From NCBI RefSeq assembly GCF_000003195.3, contig NC_012873.2:45343061-45407060 (forward strand): 64,000 nt of DNA. The letters are read 5' to 3'. The position numbers and the translations under genes were made by a program. The notes beneath the pieces were generated by a model. That model saw nothing but the letters and a program-made list of their open reading frames with translations. It was not told the origin of the DNA and made no database searches. Below, piece after piece: positions 11,298 to 23,782 of the stretch (positions are counted from its first letter, which is position 1; each line of letters begins with the position of its first letter). Source of the stretch: Sorghum bicolor. Its lineage: Eukaryota; Streptophyta; Magnoliopsida; Poales; Poaceae.

Positions 11298-13377
11298 GAA
11301 AACAGAGAGTCTCGTTCGGAGGACTTAAAAACACCGAACGCCTTGCCAAGAGGTAAACTTGGTAGTTATCCTTTTCCTTTTAATTATTTCAAATAGTTCG
11401 CTTAGTTAATCATGTTCGTACTATCCTAAAAAAATATGTTAAAACCAGTAAGTCCCATGTGAGTATACAAGTGGCATAAAACCCATAAGTACATTCACTG
11501 TGGTGGCATAAAAATAAAAATAAATAATTTTTCTGCTCTATAAAATGAAAAAATAAAAATAGAGAGTAATATTTATTGAGGAGGCTCAACATGATAAAGG
11601 CTAGATATTTATGCTAACACTTAATCAGTTCCACAAAGCTTTGTTGTCTATTTGAGCTCCACAGAATTTAAGGATCAAAGAAGACTAGCAGACGGAGGAC
11701 ATCCTAATTGCTGTCACGATACTGCCGACTTTCAAATACACCTCTGCCACCTGCTAGCTACATTAGAAGAAATTACGTCAAAATTCAGCTTGGGGGAGAG
11801 CACCCCCATTTATCCCGCTAAGTATTTCTATCTATCTTTATACTTATACTATATTAAAATATAAATATATATAACTATGGAAAACTAAATAAAGATTTTA
11901 TGCTTATATATATATCTTTTGCTTAGTGTGTTTAATAAATAAATAAAGTGGCTATGCTAAACTAAATCTTAATAATAAAACTCTAGCATGGATATGATGA
12001 ATAGTGGCTCTGCCTAATTTTAAAATTTGAGTTCTCTCTCTAGTTTAGACATAACTGTTATAATTTAAAGCTTGCTCTAAACCTAAACTTGTGGGAAGAA
12101 AACTTGATCTGAAGTCTAGGTTGTTAACGGATATGATATGGGAAGGTTGAGCTGCTGTTTATCTGTTTCTAGAGATGCTAGAATTCTAGAGAATTTTATC
12201 TTCAAAAATCTTTAAAAATTGCATGATGAGTTCCTGTATGATGAGAGTTTAAATTCCTACCACAGTCATATATACATGCTTGCTAGATTTTAAGCCACAC
12301 ATTTACTTTTTACTGCTTATGAGCATTGAGTGTGGTCAAGCTATGTAGACCCTTAGGAGCTTGTCATGTGGTTAAATCAAGATTCACTTGCACGTTCACT
12401 CACACATGCTACTTCTACCTCAGAACTACGCATCCACATATATCCACTCATTTCCATCTCCAGAACCATCCAAAAATATTCTACTCCTAATCCGGGAGAG
12501 AATAGCCAAAAATATTTCTATTTCCCCTATGAAATAAATGCTCAACTTATCTTGGTTACTACCACTTGCTATATTATTTCATGAGATGAGTGCTCTAAAA
12601 AAAGAAAAAAAGTGAGACAAGGGGTAAAAATGGACAAGTGTCCGACAGTAGAATTAGGGGTACAAAATACCCACCTAAGAGGAAAGAAAAAGAAGAGCAT
12701 CTCATTCTCCTCAAAAGTTTCAAAGAGCAAGAAAGGTATGTATCCCCTCAAAAGAGCAAAAGTAGAATTAGACTTTCACCATTGTTATCACCATCATCAC
12801 CATACACCATTCGCCACACATGCACATCTTGATTTGAATTATTGACTTATTTCTTTGGATCCATGGTTTGACTATACAATAAATGTCTTGTGAGTATGTA
12901 TACTTTATCTCCCACCTATGAGCTCCAGATATTAATGCCTTATTAGAGTAGGATGAGAGAGAAGGTAATGTCACTATGCCTTATACCACAAATACCACAT
13001 ATATTGAGAGAAGGCGTATACCATCACTGCCTTGGTAAGGATCCAAAAATACCACAAAAGAGAGATCTGAGAGAGTTATACAAGGAATCTCTGAGTTTTA
13101 TTTGAAATCTGCAAAAAAACTCCAGAGCTATAGCTGATCAAGAATAAGAGACATGGCGCTTGACTAGACTGTTCTATCTTTTAACTACTCAAGACGGAAG
13201 TGACGGTTACAAGTCCCATGGTGAAAGGTAAAATGAATAAGTTTTAAGTCTTGACAGTTTACTCTAACTCAGAGATGAGATCTTATTTAAAAGCATGTGT
13301 ACCGTCAACTTTTAAAGGCATTACAACAACTTCTGATCCATCGCTGAGATTATCCTTGCTCAGGGACGAGCAAGAGG
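11298..13377 (+). other. Non-coding 3' region of element A
   Basis: About 2.1 kb of AT-rich DNA lies between the last stop of the gag-protease frame and the PPT. A second polypurine motif, AGCTTGGGGGAGAG, occurs at 11788-11801, some 1.6 kb before the functional one. The region is shared, diverged, with element B (38000-40180). No ORF with a recognisable product was seen. Confidence 0.75.
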
Positions 13378-13393
13378 TAAGCTTGGGGGAGTT
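13378..13393 (+). other. Polypurine tract of element A
   Basis: TAAGCTTGGGGGAGTT directly precedes the 3' LTR start at 13394. The same motif sits before the 3' LTR of element B. Confidence 0.85.
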
Positions 13394-15022
13394 TGTTGAC
13401 GGTCCTTAAGTATCAAATTTAATTATCAAATAAACAAAGAAAAGGATCCAAATGCAACCGACACCCAGACTTAGGGTTTTATCTCACAGAATTCCACGAG
13501 TTTTGGTGTTTGTCTATTTCTGCAGGGGGTTATAAGGAAATACGGAAGAAAGGTCCACACGTCGGGATTACATAGAGATATTAACATGCCGCACAATTTT
13601 CTATCGTCTAGAAGACTCGAGAAGCCACGGGAACGAAACGGAGGCAGAACGGGGCCTGGCCCAGGGCGCCCGCCCCCCTTTGGTGCCCAATCAGAGTCCT
13701 CTTCGGGGATCATGCCCCACCGACCTAAAGGATCAAGGATAACCGTTCAATCAATGTCGGTTTGATCAGACGGCCCACATTCACTCAGGACTATATAACC
13801 AGACCCCCTGGCCCATGGAGGAGAGCACATCTCAACCCTAATTCATTTTTCATCAGGGAGAAGAAGCCTCTGATCAAACCCTAGAGCCACCACATCAATT
13901 AGATCTCTAGATTAGCATAGCTACATAGGATTAGAACTAGAAGGAGTCAATCTTCGATTGGTTTCCGGATCTGTCAAGAGGATTATTGGTAATTCTCTAT
14001 TGTTCTTCAATTGTTCATCTTTGTTCTTCGATATTATGAATATGACTTTGTTCTACTTCAATATATTAGTTATGACTTTGCTCTACTTGTTTATATTCGC
14101 AATTATATTGTTCTTAGTTTATCATAGTTATATACTTCGCTTAGTTAGATTGGAATTATATAGATGTTTAGGATCGTATAGCGTTTATCCATTGGATCCA
14201 TGGATAAATGATAGATATTGTGTACGCGTGGTGCCTATACCATATTTATTTGCGATTGTACCCTATATGCCAAATCGCGGGGTAGTTCATGGTAGTGACA
14301 GCTCCATTGATTCTTATATAGTCCCCCTCTCGTGTATTGGGCTGGAAGAGCAACATTATTACAGGGGAGTGATTGCGATGTTTATCATATTCCTTGATAA
14401 TATCACTATGCATGGGTGTAGTCCTGTCTCACAATGATTGCTAAGTATAATTGCACTAACTATGATATGCTAGACTGTATAGTTAAGAATAACTTAGGAA
14501 ATATTCTTGTAGATCGTCCTAATTCCATGCTAATGACTTGCTAGAATATTTAATTGAGGTGCTTATCATATTTATATGTGGCTAAGTTATGCTGATCAGA
14601 TTAATTATCTTTGTCACCATTCATTACTTTATATATCCTTTATGTGATACTTATCCCTGTATGAAAGAGATAGATAAATGTTCTCAATTATACATGCAAT
14701 GATAGATACTCAATCTTATATTCCATTCTATAATCAACATTGATGTTTAGCAATCCCTTCCCAGTGGTAAAAATATAAATAATGATACCTGGAATACTTC
14801 CCGGTTAAAATGCTACATCGGTATTAATCTGTGCGCTTGCAGATCTCATTTGTTATTTATTTAGAAGAGCAATTGCATATTTCAATACCGCGTCTTTCAT
14901 GTCATGCTGGGGATGACAACTTGGCTTAAGTGGCATGAGGGATAGGTTTGGCATTTTTGGCACCGTTATCAGAATTAGAAAACTAAGTCTACTTTTGGAA
15001 GTGACGTTAAGAATGCCCAACA
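13394..15022 (+). repeat. 3' LTR of element A
   Basis: It matches 6851-8483 at about 96% by eye. The TATA box is at 13792-13799. It ends CCCAACA at 15022, followed by the TSD CACAT and then element C's LTR resumed. Confidence 0.9.
14036..14437 (+). other. Open frame within the LTR of element A (uncertain coding)
   Basis: From the first ATG there are 133 codons, starting about 240 bp after the TATA box, so it would lie in the transcript leader. The N-terminal 40 residues are very hydrophobic and look like one or two membrane segments. A motif SYSVYP followed by W and a D-R pair comes later. Minus-strand frames in both LTRs of element C (15007-15225 and 21930-22223) share the hydrophobic stretch and SYSVYP. 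The matching 5' LTR copy has one TGA. It may be translated, or it may be chance in AT-rich DNA with few stops. Confidence 0.25.
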
Positions 15023-15027
15023 CACAT

Positions 15028-15868
15028 CAAGGTACCCTCGTAGATAAACAAGATATCTAGACACACCGCATCTACATATTGTCTACCATCTACCCACCAA
15101 TTGATTGGGTAAACGCTATACGAGCAATTACATGAATTCAATAAGATCAAACCAACTATCCTAGATATAAAATCAAAGTAGACAATGACTATTGCAATTA
15201 AGAATATATAAGAGATTAAGAACAATGTTGCCTAAATCATAATATTGAATACAATAAGAGAAAGGTACTAGAGCTATACTGAACTCCGCGCTCCAGACAG
15301 ACGACAGGGGTTTGGATCCCGCTGAAGAACTAGAACTCTTCTACTTCTAATCTGACTAGGCTAAAACTATGAACTAGAGAGGCTCTAATGAACTAGAGAA
15401 GGCTCTTGATGGATTGATCTCCAAATGACTTGATGCCTCTAGGGAGGGGGGTCTGCCCCTTTATTTATAGCCCCGTGGGATCGACGTGCGCCGCAAGATC
15501 AAACCGACTTAACCAAGGGCGAAAATGACTCCTCGGAGGCGGTGGAGGAAGCTTCCAGAAGGGGGACCGGCCACCGGCCGACGCCATGGTGGGGCCGACC
15601 GGCCCCACCTGGTGGCCTGTGGCCCCCGATTTCTTCCGGTCTCCTAGAGTCTTCCACGTCTCATTCGTGATCTTTTTCGTGGCGGATAAGTTTTGTGGTA
15701 AATATGCACTTGAATCCCTCTTTTCAGCTTTTCTAGAAATAGACCCTGGAAAATACAGAATATGCAAAACTCATTGAAATTGTCAATTTAAACCCTAGAC
15801 TAGTGTGTTTTCATGTTCTCCTTCGGGTTTAAAGTTCTAATAAAAGTTGACGTTATCGACCGTCAACA
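15028..15868 (-). repeat. 3' LTR of element C, inner part
   Basis: This resumes the LTR interrupted by element A and ends CGTCAACA at 15868 (plus orientation). A minus-strand TATA box (TATTTATA on plus) lies at 15462-15469. The GC-rich segment 15530-15640 differs from the other LTR copy by small indels. Confidence 0.85.
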
Positions 15869-18636
15869 ATTCCCCCAAGCTTACCTATTGCCAGTCCCTT
15901 GGCAAACCAAGCCTAAGCAGTATATGTATTTAGATCAAGAGTTGCTACAACATTTTCATTCTTTCCAAGTACACATGCTCCCAAACAAAGATTCTCTTTC
16001 GGATTAGTCAATAAATGCTCTAATCTTCAAACTTACCCATTTTACCCTTAACGATGGGGCTTTATAACTTCTGCATGAGTCTTGAGCAATCAGAAGACAG
16101 AACAATGAGGTTAAGCACTATGTCTCAAATTCTTTGCAGAACCATTATTTTAGAGTTTTTTATAAGTTTTCAGAATAAAACTCAGAGCTTAATTGTATGA
16201 CACCCTCAAGTCTCTCAATGTATGTGATATTTATAGTTCTCTCTTGAGGCATTAATGATGCTATGCCTCCTATAGCTAAAGGTATATATGGTAGATCTTA
16301 CAGGAGTGCCAATAACAAGGATAGGCAAACTTGCAATGCATGTATTGTAAAGTCAACTAATGGATCCATAGAGAATCAAGGCATACAATCAAACCAAGGT
16401 GTGCATGTGTATGGAATATGGTGGATGGGTGCATTTGTGGTATTTGTCGCTAATTTCTATTTCTTTGGGAATAACTCTCTATTGAAACTTTTCAGGAAAG
16501 ACATGGGCTATCATTGTTTTTTTCAGGGAGGTGGGCATCTAGTACCCATTGTTTAAATTACTGGGACACTTGTCCATCTTTAACTCCCTTTTCTTCTCTC
16601 TTTTTTAATAACTTTCCTTTTGCATAGCCACATGCATCCTTTGAATACAATATGGTAATTGGAGAGATAGCAATAAGTACCTAGAGCCATTAAACAAAGG
16701 TTGTCCTATGGGTTTTGTTTATGTTAGTGTTTACTCCTAGTGTAGGAGAATAATGCATATGTGAACTAGCGTGTGTACGTGATCTTAGTTTTAAAAGCAT
16801 GACAAGACTCTCATAAGGTATACGACAAAGGTTGACTGAACTCAATGCAAAGCAAGCAGCATAAATGTGCAAAAGTTTTCCTAACTCTAAATGTATATTA
16901 TATATGGCTTTGGTAGGAATTCAAACTTGTCATACAAGAGCTCATCATGTAAATTTTAAATTTTTGAAATAAATCTCCATAACTTAATAATGCTAGGAAT
17001 AAGATATATAGCAGCTCAGACTTTCAATGATCATATCAACCAACTACCTAGACTTAGTTCAAACTTATGCCTCCACAAGTTGCAAGTTCAGAGTAAACCT
17101 TCAAATTAAAACAATCATGTCCAAAACTCGTGAGAATCTACCGTTGGAATCTAGGTACTTGTAAAGAATTATAACAGAGCAACTATTCATCATCTCCAAA
17201 ACAAAATTTTAATGTTCATCCATTTTTGTTTAGCTCTAGTTTAGACAGACTCTAAACAGACTCTTACACTTAACTTATTATAAACTCACAAAAAGACTCT
17301 AACTTGTGGACCTTCATGTGCCCACATATTTTTGGTATTTATATGACTATATAGACTCAAAATCACTTAGGTATAATTACCTGATAACTAGGGGATGCTC
17401 CTCCCCCAAGCTAGATGGTTGCAATACTTGGTGTAGACGTCCTTTAGAATGAGCTAACCAGTAGCAGACCTGGTGAGTGCCACTGATAGACTCTCTCCTT
17501 GCTATGATGTTATTCCTGCATAAATACTCTCCACAAAGAGAAACCAAAACTTGAGGCTCAAATTTGTTAATGGGTTAGCGGTCAGCCAAAGAGTAATTGA
17601 TCACCTTTATGAGCTAGCTTTATTGTTGTCTAATTTAAACATGATTTCAATTTTCTCTTATTTTTGAATTTTCTATTTATGATGCAAGAATTTAAATATG
17701 AATGCTATATTTTTTAAGCCACCACAATAAATATTCCTAAGGGGTTACCATAAGTTTATTCACATGGGGCTTGGTATTTATGATGTAGTAATTAAAGCAG
17801 TAAATATTTGTTTGTAATTTGTATTAATATGCTAAGAGAAATAAATATGCTACTAGGTGTATTAAAGCAAAATTACTAATGCATGCTAACTTAACTAGAT
17901 AACTATCATTCTTACCTTATGGCTAGGGTATGGAATTTAAAGTCTACCGATAGGACTTAGATAGAGAACACTTACTCAGTGGGTTCATCGTCTGAGGTAA
18001 CCTCAGTCAACTCCCTGTTTCGTGGTGATGCGTCACGTGCCTTCTTCCATCTCATTTCTATCTCTTTTGCTTCTTTCTTTTTTGGCTCCAGTTCTTCAAC
18101 TTTATTCTCTTTCTCCCACGCTTCTAACTGTGTTGATAGTTAGGGGATGTTCTCCCCCAAGCTAGATGTTTGCTTATGGTTGATCGTTGAAGCTGAGTGG
18201 TCCTCATGGAGGAGCTCATGCTTATAAGAGCAAGTATTGCCTGGAATACTTCAATCTCATCACCCAAAAAGTTACTTCATTCATACAGGTGTTAGTTGTA
18301 TGTTAGAAAGGTGTACTTCAAGTGATGAAGATGAAGATTCCTTGGTAAGCTGGCTTTTGGAGTCATCCTATAGAAAGCTCTCACAAAACACCAAAACTCA
18401 TGGAACGGTATTAGGATAAAATGTTAATGATTATCGTTTTTGGAGGATTGGGTGTTGTGATGGTTTCAAAGTATTTTTAAGACAACAGTATTGCAGCAGG
18501 ATACTCAGTTAATATTTTTGGATTTTATGGGTTTATATGCATAAAGTGCAAATGCATGATATATATTTTTATTCTATAGGCCACCACAGTAAGAACTCCT
18601 ACAGCTTTTACACTACAAGGGTTCCACATGGAGCTT

Positions 18637-18658
18637 AATATATATATATATATATATA
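18637..18658. repeat. (TA)n microsatellite
   Basis: Eleven uninterrupted TA units in the interior of element C. Confidence 0.9.
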
Positions 18659-21441
18659 ATGCAAGACTATTTATTTTTGTTATTTCTATGCATTGCCAAT
18701 ATAGAAAAGTAAACATACTAAAGGGAAATTAACTCATACAATGTAAGGAAGTAGATATAGATAACTATCAATGTTACCTTACGGTGAGGGTTCGATGTTT
18801 TTAGTCCTTCAAACTGGACTTCTCCTTGCAGTGGTTTATTGAGTACTTTGAGTTGCTCTTGACGGTAAGGATTGAGGTGGTGCCTCTACTAGTGGCTCCC
18901 AATAGCGGTGCCACCTTAGTTCTTTCTGTTGTAGGCGTCTCAAAGCCAATCTTATGTGCATCATTATAACTAGTTGAAAACCTTCATAAAGATAAGGTAG
19001 AGATCAAGTGCATGGGCTCTATTGGTGGGAAACACCAACAGAACTAGAAATTTATTTATCCTCTAACCTTGGGCACAATAAGATTGATATTTTTCATATT
19101 GTTCATTCCTATCATGGGTGAGAGGACCAGAAGTATAAATATGATATTTAAACTTGTGAGATAAAGAGTAAAGTTACTTAACCATTAGAAAGGTTATTCA
19201 TCTTTATAATATATCAAGAATAATAGACGAAGTATTTCTAGCTTACTCGGTTAAGACTGAGATTACAAGAATAGCGCTATGAACAAACTTAGAGAACAAA
19301 TCATGTTGAGTTTAATCACGTTGATCAATTTCAGTTGTAACTCTAATATGGTTATATTTTCATTTATTGCATACCAAGATCAAGAAGAAATTAATGACCA
19401 CTTATCTTAAGGTGCTACCTTCATTAGTGTGATGAAGGGTAAATGAATTTCAATGGTCTCTCTCTTTTCTCCTTGCATCACGGGTTATTCATTAGCATCT
19501 TGTCTCGTATGTTGTACTCCTTTCTCATTCTTCAAACCTTCTGCTTCTCTCATTATGTCTTCTCTGCAAGGGGTTAGTAGAGAACACATACCCGAAGGAA
19601 TATACTATTTATCAAAGTATGGATAGTGTTTGCCTAAGAGTTAAAGATAAATTTGTAGCTCATATTTTCAATGATTCACTAATTTAATTAATATATTATA
19701 TATATATCAAGATTAAAGCAAGGATATTATTTTGAAGCATATTCTTAACTTGAATTGATTCTATGAATAGTCTCCTAATATGATTTAAACATTTTTTAAG
19801 TAGGAGGGGTTAGTCTATATGTATAAATAAATTCTTATATAAGTATGCTTGATTTTCATAATCTTTAAGTAATATTCTAAAGCATACTTATAATAGAATA
19901 AGGAAGTTTGCAAGACTAAAGGTATTTATTCACATAGAACCAAGAATATGTATGGTGAACCACAGGAGCATTTTATTATATATTTTAGCAAGTTATGTTT
20001 GAGCATAGCATAGGGTAGAAATGACCAAGACAAATTAGCAACATGGTATGAGATGTTATTGTAGTTACATGTTGCATGAGGCTTGGACAAACGTACCTCA
20101 TATCTTCATCTTTCTAAGTAAGTGATGATGAACTTACTTGGAAGAGGAGGGTTTGGGTTCATCTGTTGGTGAGAGCTCCTCGTCTTGCTGAGCAAGGCCT
20201 TCCTTTTATTCTTCGCCTTTCACCATTCAATGAAACTATAGAAGATTGCATGCTCTTCACTCATCAACCTTTTTCTGACTTCTTTGATTAATTTGCGGTT
20301 GATGAGCTAGGGTCTTTCGGAGATGCAATAATGTTCACTTGAAAACTTCTTCTCCAATAGATTAAGGTTGTTCTTTCCTGCAAAACGTTAATGGACACAT
20401 ACCCGAGGGAATAACAAGATTGAAATACGGGTTTTGTTGTCCATACTTTTTTTGTGATTTTCTTCTATGCTAATTAAGATGATATATGGTTTAAGATTAT
20501 TTAGCATAAATTGTGTCTATTGTGTTTTATGTTGTTGTTGCAATCTACCATGGTTCAAGGAAAAGATAACTTGTAACAAAAGATAAATGGATAAATATTA
20601 CTACTCACAAGTTGAACTTTTTGTGCAAAGTTATCATCTGCCTTGATTCATCCTTGATGTGAACTTATATCTTGACTTTCCCAGATTTAATTCAAAATTT
20701 TCTTGTAGGGATTAGTCCAACAAAATATTCAGTATACACTACAACATACTATCGGCTCAAAAATCAACCTAGAGACCACATCTAATTTGACTTAGGAAGG
20801 TATTTTAATCTGAGCTCAGTTTAAAAGCCTTTTAAAAGTAAAACCACTTCTCCAAAACTAAGCACCATGCTTCATTTAAGAGATTTATGAAAGTACTTCA
20901 AAGCCTAAACATATATCATAGCAAATAAAGGTAACATGAAAATATAGTAGAGATTTATTCAGATAGAGATAAAAGAGCATGATCATGGTGAGTTTTTTAT
21001 AATGCATGTGAGATGAATATATGAAATGGAACAAGTTATGAGGAAATTTAAATTAAATAGTCTGAATATATGGATTAATGTAAACATGCAGTGGAATATA
21101 AAAATAACTACTCATAATTGTTGAAGTCCATGAGCAAGACTTTCTCACCTTTATTTGATCATACTTACCATGACTCACATTCTGGAATTTGTGAGTGATG
21201 CAACATCTTTGTTCCCATCACTTGAGATATGAATTAAAGTCCTATGACATCGACCTCTTTCTCCAACATTGGATTTCTTCTTATTTTGTGGGGGCATGCT
21301 GGAAGGTCATAAACCGGTTGTTTATTACCCTGCATAAGATTATAAAGTAGACAAACAAGGGTAATCCTGCTTGAGCAGGGGTTAATGGTTATCTCAATCA
21401 CATAATTGAGTATAAGTCTATCAATGTTCGCCTAGCTACCT

Positions 21442-21459
21442 TCCTCAGCAACGGTGCCA
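21442..21459 (-). other. Primer-binding site of element C
   Basis: On the minus strand it reads TGGCACCGTTGCTGAGGA, eight bases after the LTR end. It differs from the intact site of element A at three positions, all C/T or G/A changes. Confidence 0.75.
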
Positions 21460-21467
21460 AAAATGCT

Positions 21468-22882
21468 TGTTGGTATAAATTAACTGCACTCCTTTAAATA
21501 ATATTTAAGTAAGATTATCCGCAAGTGCACAGATATCGTACCAATTTCACATTTTACCCGGGGGTTTTAAATATCGTATCCACAGGGAAGGTCTATATGT
21601 AGGACTTATAACTATAACTTCTACTATTGGTGTGAACGATAAACCATAACTAAAATTTTGCTCATAATAGGGATAAGTCACTTGATAAAAGATATAAGAT
21701 AAATAATGATCAATCATCATAAATAGATAAATATCAGAGTTCTTCTAGTCATAGTAATAACTAGCCATTGGATAAACTCAGGAATAAATACTAAGGTAAT
21801 TCTATAACTACATCAATGAATAACTCTAATTAGTGCAATTATATTTAGAAATCATTGTTAAGTCAACCCATAATTACATGTAAAGAGACATCAACTAATG
21901 AGGGTTTTAAGACGCAACCGTCACCTCCTTCACGACCGCGCCCAAGCTTGCCCAACATACGGGGGGTGGACTACAGAAGAACCAACGCAGCTGTCACCTA
22001 CGCAGACTACAACATGACCCGACACATCAAGGTGCCCTCGTAGATAAACAAGATATCTAGACACCACGTCTACATATTGTCTACCATCTACCCACCAATT
22101 GATTGGGTAAACGCTATACGAGCAATTACATGAATTCAATAAGATCAAACCAACTATTCTAGACATATAATCAAAGTAGACAATGACTATTGCAATTAAG
22201 AATATATTAGAGATTAAGAACAATGTTGCCTAAATCATAATATTGAATACAATAAGAGAAAGGTACTACAACTATACCGAACTCTGCGCTCTAGACAGAC
22301 GCTAGGGGCTCCAGATCCCGCTGAAGAACTAGAACTCTTCTACTTCTAATCTAACTAGGCTAAAACTATGAACTAGAGAGGTTCTGATGAACTAGAGAAG
22401 GCTCTTGATGGATTGATCTCCAAATGACTTGATGCCTCCAGGGAGGGGGTCTGCCCCTTTATTTATAGCCCGGTGGGATTGACGTGCGCCGCAGGATCAA
22501 ACCGACTGAACCAAGGGCCAAGATGACTCCTCGGAGGCGGTGGAGGAAGCTTCCAGAAGGGGGCCAAAACCCTAATAGGGGGGCACCGACCGGTGCCATG
22601 GTGGGGCCAGCCGGCCCCACCTGGTGGCCTCTGGCCCTCGGTTTCTTCTGGTGTCTTCCAGAGTCTTCCACGTCCCGTTCATCATCTTTTTTGTGGCGGA
22701 TAAGTTTTGTGGTAAATATGCACTTGAATTCCTCTTTTCAGCTTTTCTGGAAATAGACCCTAGAAAATACAGAATATGCAAAATTCGTGGAAATTGTCAG
22801 TTCAAACCCTAGACTAGTGTGTTTTCATGTTCTTCTTCGGGTTTAAAGTTCTAATAAAAGTTGACGTTATCGAACGTCAACA
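21468..22882 (-). repeat. 5' LTR of element C
   Basis: The uninterrupted LTR copy (1,415 bp) runs from TGTTGGTATAAATT to CGTCAACA in plus orientation. The minus-strand TATA box is at 22460-22467. The TSD GTGTC follows at 22883-22887. Confidence 0.9.
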
Positions 22883-22887
22883 GTGTC

Positions 22888-23250
22888 CCTCTATACTTCC
22901 TTCACACTTTGTAATTTGCCAGACTTAATTTCTAGTTGCTTTAATTTTACTTTTTCAGCAGTCTCTTTAAATAGACATAATTCTAAGTAAACAAAATTCT
23001 TTCAGCAAAGTCAATCGATTCTGGATAGGTCAAAACCTTATCAGCAAAAACAACCGATCCATCACTTAGATCTATCACAACTACAGTTAAACAGATTGGC
23101 TATTTTAGTCAACCCATGTTCCTCATATAACAGAGACATTTTTGACTTAGCTGATCCATTTACCCCAAATAGTGGAAATGTCCTCAATTTAGCTGATCCA
23201 CTCCTTCTAAGGAATTAACTACATGTTGTTCTGCCTTCTACTTATCCCTT
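22888..23250 (+). other. Remnant DNA between element C and the split pseudogene
   Basis: This is AT-rich sequence that would have been continuous with 6474-6487 before element C inserted. No ORF, repeat end or RNA gene could be supported. Confidence 0.5.
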
Positions 23251-23258
23251 TATAAATA
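23251..23258 (+). promoter_or_regulatory. TATA box of the split gene-like remnant
   Basis: TATAAATA lies 104 bp before the ATG at 23362, after a CTTATCCCT stretch. The layout is like that of the TATA box at 59503, about 120 bp before the ATG of the Tat antisense gene. Confidence 0.55.
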
Positions 23259-23361
23259 ACACTGATGCCCCCGAGGGGAAAATCACTCAGCCCTTGGTCT
23301 TTCATCTTCATCCTCTCAACCTTCAAATCATCCATCTTCCATCAAACCCTAACTTAACCCA

Positions 23362-23782
23362 ATGGCGGATAGTAGGAGCAAGCATCCAGCATCACCCTCC
23401 TCCGAGGAGGAGGTGAACTCCATGCAGCGCCGGTGGTTGAACAGGTATCCTAAATATTTCACCTTCTTCTTTCTTGAATCATTACCTATTCTTTTACTCT
23501 TTTGTAGCCCTACCCCCCGAGCTAATTTTGGGGCAGGCCCTAGTCATTTGGCAAGGACAACATCAGCATTTTCTTTGCCTCAAGTAGCAGTAGCCTTTGA
23601 GGAGGCTGCTACAAACTAGGCAGCCAAAGCAAGCTAGGAGGTTTCAGAACCGCTTGGCCACGAAGACGCTCTGGGGCATCTTTGACAATGAGGACGCTTA
23701 GGATTTCCTCCAATGTCTTCACGAAGCCCAGAACCTCTACTCCGAGGAATGCAAGAGGTCCCACTGTCTCCAAGAGAAGCTC
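23362..23782 (+). pseudogene. 5' part of a multi-exon coiled-coil gene remnant (interrupted by Copia)
   Basis: The ATG at 23362 opens a short exon (MADSRSKHPASPSSEEEV...) ending at a donor AG|GTATCC at 23444. A 63-bp intron ends at TTTGTAG (23507), and the next exon joins in frame. That frame meets TAG near 23617. A second frame then carries a charged helical stretch up to the Copia insertion point and is continued exactly at 41632, so a frameshift and stops separate the parts. Short introns, a TATA box and a C-terminal coiled coil resemble the antisense Transposase_28-type gene at 59627-62973. I infer it is a relic of such a gene from an older Tat-type element rather than a host gene. Confidence 0.5.

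Larger units (their letters stand above)
6851..15022 (+). mobile_element. Element A: Athila-like Gypsy element with gag and protease only
   Basis: It is complete, with LTRs at 6851-8483 (1,633 bp) and 13394-15022 (1,629 bp) and a perfect TSD CACAT at 6846-6850 and 15023-15027. A PBS lies at 8492-8509 and a PPT at 13378-13393. The only coding region is a gag-protease frame at 8643-11297. Reverse transcriptase, RNase H and integrase are absent, so it is non-autonomous. The stretch 11298-13377 is non-coding. By-eye LTR divergence is about 4%. It is nested in the 3' LTR of element C. Confidence 0.92.
15869..21467 (-). other. Non-coding interior of element C
   Basis: About 5.6 kb without supported coding capacity on either strand. 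Read on the minus strand it shares blocks with the 5' half of element B, for example around 18990-19060 versus B 36880-36945, and around 20700 versus B 36300. The PPT lies at 15869-15886. Two extra polypurine motifs (CTCCCCCAAGCT on plus) occur at 17401-17412 and 18152-18163. A (TA)n microsatellite is at 18637-18658. Confidence 0.75.
6488..22882 (-). mobile_element. Element C: large non-coding (LARD-like) LTR retrotransposon
   Basis: This is a complete minus-strand element. The 5' LTR is on the right (21468-22882) and the 3' LTR on the left (6488-6850 plus 15028-15868), split by element A. The TSD GTGTC is perfect (6483-6487 and 22883-22887). The interior, 15869-21467, is about 5.6 kb of AT-rich DNA with no ORF over about 65 codons on its sense strand and no recognisable domain, so the element must be mobilised in trans. 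A PBS lies at 21442-21459 and a PPT at 15869-15886. The two LTRs differ at about 6-7% by eye, plus a roughly 205-bp deletion in the left copy. Confidence 0.9.

Noticed and set aside
16263..16556. 97-codon ORF in the interior of element C
   Set aside because: Antisense to the element, no recognised motif, not conserved in related element B sequence.
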